From Flammeovirgaceae bacterium UBA7330 (lineage in GTDB: Bacteria > Bacteroidota > Bacteroidia > Cytophagales > Cyclobacteriaceae), in assembly GCA_002471275.1 (NCBI GenBank), contig DKPQ01000017.1, positions 248,001-312,000 on the forward strand: DNA of 64,000 nucleotides, given 5' to 3'. Each line of letters starts with the position of its first letter. The stretch's first letter is position 1. Position numbers and translations under genes: made by a program. Of this stretch, positions 62,645-64,000 are shown one piece after another. Under the pieces are notes generated by a model. That model was not told where the DNA came from. It made no database searches and was given only the letters and a program-made list of their open reading frames with translations.

Positions 62645-63382
62645 TTATTCTTCCCTAATGGCTTGCAGACTAAAACCAACATTCACAGTGTTATAGATGA
62701 ATTTGTCTTTTGCTTTATCTATCACAGATGATTCATCGTCATATTTAACGTTCCATTCAGTACGATCAATGTTGAATTTTGCTTCCGCGTAGACTTTGTT
62801 GTTTCTGAATAGAATTGTGGCAGGGAAAGTAATGCTTTTGGTAATGCCGCGAATGGTCAAATTCCCGGTAACAGAATGTGTGGGTTCTTTCACCATAAAC
62901 TCGCTAAGTAAAGCGGGTGAATTTTCGGAAGGAAACTCCTCTTTATCCACTATTTTGATCATAGAATCATAGGGGACAAGTGTGATGAGTTCGAACCTGG
63001 CTACCGGGAAGGAATCCGCATGAAAGAAATCCTCTGACATCAGGTGGTTTTTGAGTTTTTCGTAATTCTCCGAATCTTTTTTGAGATCCTTGATGTCGAG
63101 CGAAGGAACATCGATAAGAATTTCACCTGCTACAAGACTTGAGTCTTTTGACACCAAAAAGCCTTCTTTAATTCCAATGGTACCATTGTGTTGTTTCACA
63201 GGTCGGCTTCCAATCCAGGTAATGACCGAGCTGGATAGGTCAAGCTCATATTTAGTGCCACTGTCAATATCAGCGGTATTTTCCTGTGGTTCGCCGACCA
63301 CAGAGTCAGTTCCGGCAGGTTTTTTTGTACAGCTAATAACGAATAGGGAAAGAGAAAGGAGGAAAATATTTGTTTTGATCAT
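62645..63382 (-). CDS. YceI-family lipoprotein
   Basis: This 245-residue protein has a lipoprotein signal ending SLFVISC (Cys18). I chose the ATG at 63382, since the longer frame adds residues before the signal. The YceI domain follows (SSVITWIGSRPVKQHNGTIGI, SVTGNLTIRGITKSITFPATI, AKFNIDRTEWNVKY). YceI lipocalin-like barrels bind polyisoprenoids or other lipids. It is monocistronic, divergent from the carbonic-anhydrase-like gene (80 bp). The ligand is unknown. Confidence 0.92.
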   Translation of the reverse strand: MIKTNIFLLSLSLFVISCTKKPAGTDSVVGEPQENTADIDSGTKYELDLSSSVITWIGSRPVKQHNGTIGIKEGFLVSKDSSLVAGEILIDVPSLDIKDLKKDSENYEKLKNHLMSEDFFHADSFPVARFELITLVPYDSMIKIVDKEEFPSENSPALLSEFMVKEPTHSVTGNLTIRGITKSITFPATILFRNNKVYAEAKFNIDRTEWNVKYDDESSVIDKAKDKFIYNTVNVGFSLQAIREE

Positions 63383-63462
63383 TCGGATATTCAAAAGATT
63401 ATTCAAAAACATTACCTTAACGAAGAAATGAAACAACTTGTTAGGCAAACCTATATTTTTTC

Positions 63463-63972
63463 ATGGCACTAATAAAACCTGTCAGGGGTATTGAACCGAA
63501 ATTTGGGAAGGATTGTTGGCTGGCTGATAATGCAACCGTCGTTGGGGAAGTGGAAATGGGGGATCAGTGTACGATATGGTTTAATGCGGTCGTGCGTGGA
63601 GATGTCCATTACATTAAGATTGGGAATAAAACCAATATTCAGGACAATGCGACCATTCATGGTACTTTTGAAAAGGCACCTACAAATATTGGCAACAATG
63701 TGTCAATTGGTCACAATGCCATTGTTCATGGATGTACCCTTAAAGACGAAGTGTTGATCGGGATGGGAGCGATCGTGATGGATAATGCGGTAGTGGAGGA
63801 GGGAGCTATTGTTGCTGCCGGTGCGGTGGTCTTACAAAATACGATTGTGGAAGCCAATACCATCTATGCAGGAGTCCCGGCCAAAAAGGTGAAGACTGTG
63901 GGACCTGAAAACAGGGAAATGCAATCCCGGATAGCAAATAACTACATCAAATATGCCGGATGGTTTAAATAA
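63463..63972 (+). CDS. Gamma carbonic anhydrase-family protein (left-handed beta-helix)
   Basis: This 169-residue trimeric hexapeptide-repeat protein begins GIEPKFGKDCWLADNATVVGEV. It shows the metal-binding histidines in VRGDVHYIKIGNKTNIQDNATIH and VSIGHNAIVHGC. The YrdA/CaiE group contains zinc-containing proteins with weak or no carbonic anhydrase activity, so enzymatic function is uncertain. The gene is complete, ending 28 bp before the right edge of the window. Confidence 0.92.
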   Translation: MALIKPVRGIEPKFGKDCWLADNATVVGEVEMGDQCTIWFNAVVRGDVHYIKIGNKTNIQDNATIHGTFEKAPTNIGNNVSIGHNAIVHGCTLKDEVLIGMGAIVMDNAVVEEGAIVAAGAVVLQNTIVEANTIYAGVPAKKVKTVGPENREMQSRIANNYIKYAGWFK

Positions 63973-64000
63973 TCGGGTCAATGTAAAGCGAGCATCAAAA

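Overview
The window comes from a Bacteroidota chromosome, most likely a marine or soil member of the order Cytophagales. This placement is inferred from several signs: an IPExxxVDY-family gene next to pyruvate kinase, ATP-dependent PEP carboxykinase, a Bacteroidota-type LptE, many hybrid kinases with Hpt domains, promoters resembling TAnnTTTG, gene starts without Shine-Dalgarno sequences, and moderate-to-low GC. No tRNA, rRNA, CRISPR array, IS element or prophage gene was seen.

Layout. 1-11474: fatty-acid synthesis (fabF cut by the left edge, acpP), IPExxxVDY and pyk. A five-gene minus-strand operon follows (large hybrid histidine kinase, single-domain response regulator, 91-residue unknown, PhnP-like metallo-hydrolase, NFACT/RqcH-type ribosome quality-control protein), then miaA and pfkA. 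11762-26100: a surface-polysaccharide or glycan locus with mixed gene orientation. It holds an aminotransferase, a YfhO membrane protein, three or four glycosyltransferases, five putative methyltransferases and a Wzx-type flippase, interrupted by a LamG lipoprotein; no Wzy-like polymerase was recognised. 26147-38875: housekeeping and catabolic genes (TSUP transporter, folK, sppA, Uma2, bioB, 2-hydroxyacid dehydrogenase, amidohydrolase and M49-like and M28 lipoprotein enzymes, DEAD-box helicase, phosphodiesterase). 38989-47447: a cytosolic hybrid kinase with a LytTR regulator, dnaB, an oxidoreductase, etfBA with a bifunctional nuclease, and a decayed LysR regulator. 47448-54721: CNT nucleoside transporter, Gfo/Idh oxidoreductase, mgsA, pckA, a peptide transporter and small proteins. 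54829-64000: groESL, then a minus-strand operon miaB - sigma-54 activator - lptE - Lys/Thr/Ala-rich protein - secG, followed by a YceI lipoprotein and a gamma-carbonic-anhydrase-like protein.

The window is mainly core genome. I found no complete, clearly undescribed system. The observations most worth a second look are: a TGACA/TGTCA palindrome with an identical TCAGTATAT flank upstream of both groES and miaB; a fucosyltransferase-like gene whose conserved N-terminal motif lies upstream of any usual start codon; a multiply frameshifted LysR remnant at 46984-47236; two DnaA-box-like sites 21 bp apart before dnaB; and the operon joining a phosphorelay to an NFACT protein. Domain residue numbers are counted or estimated by eye.
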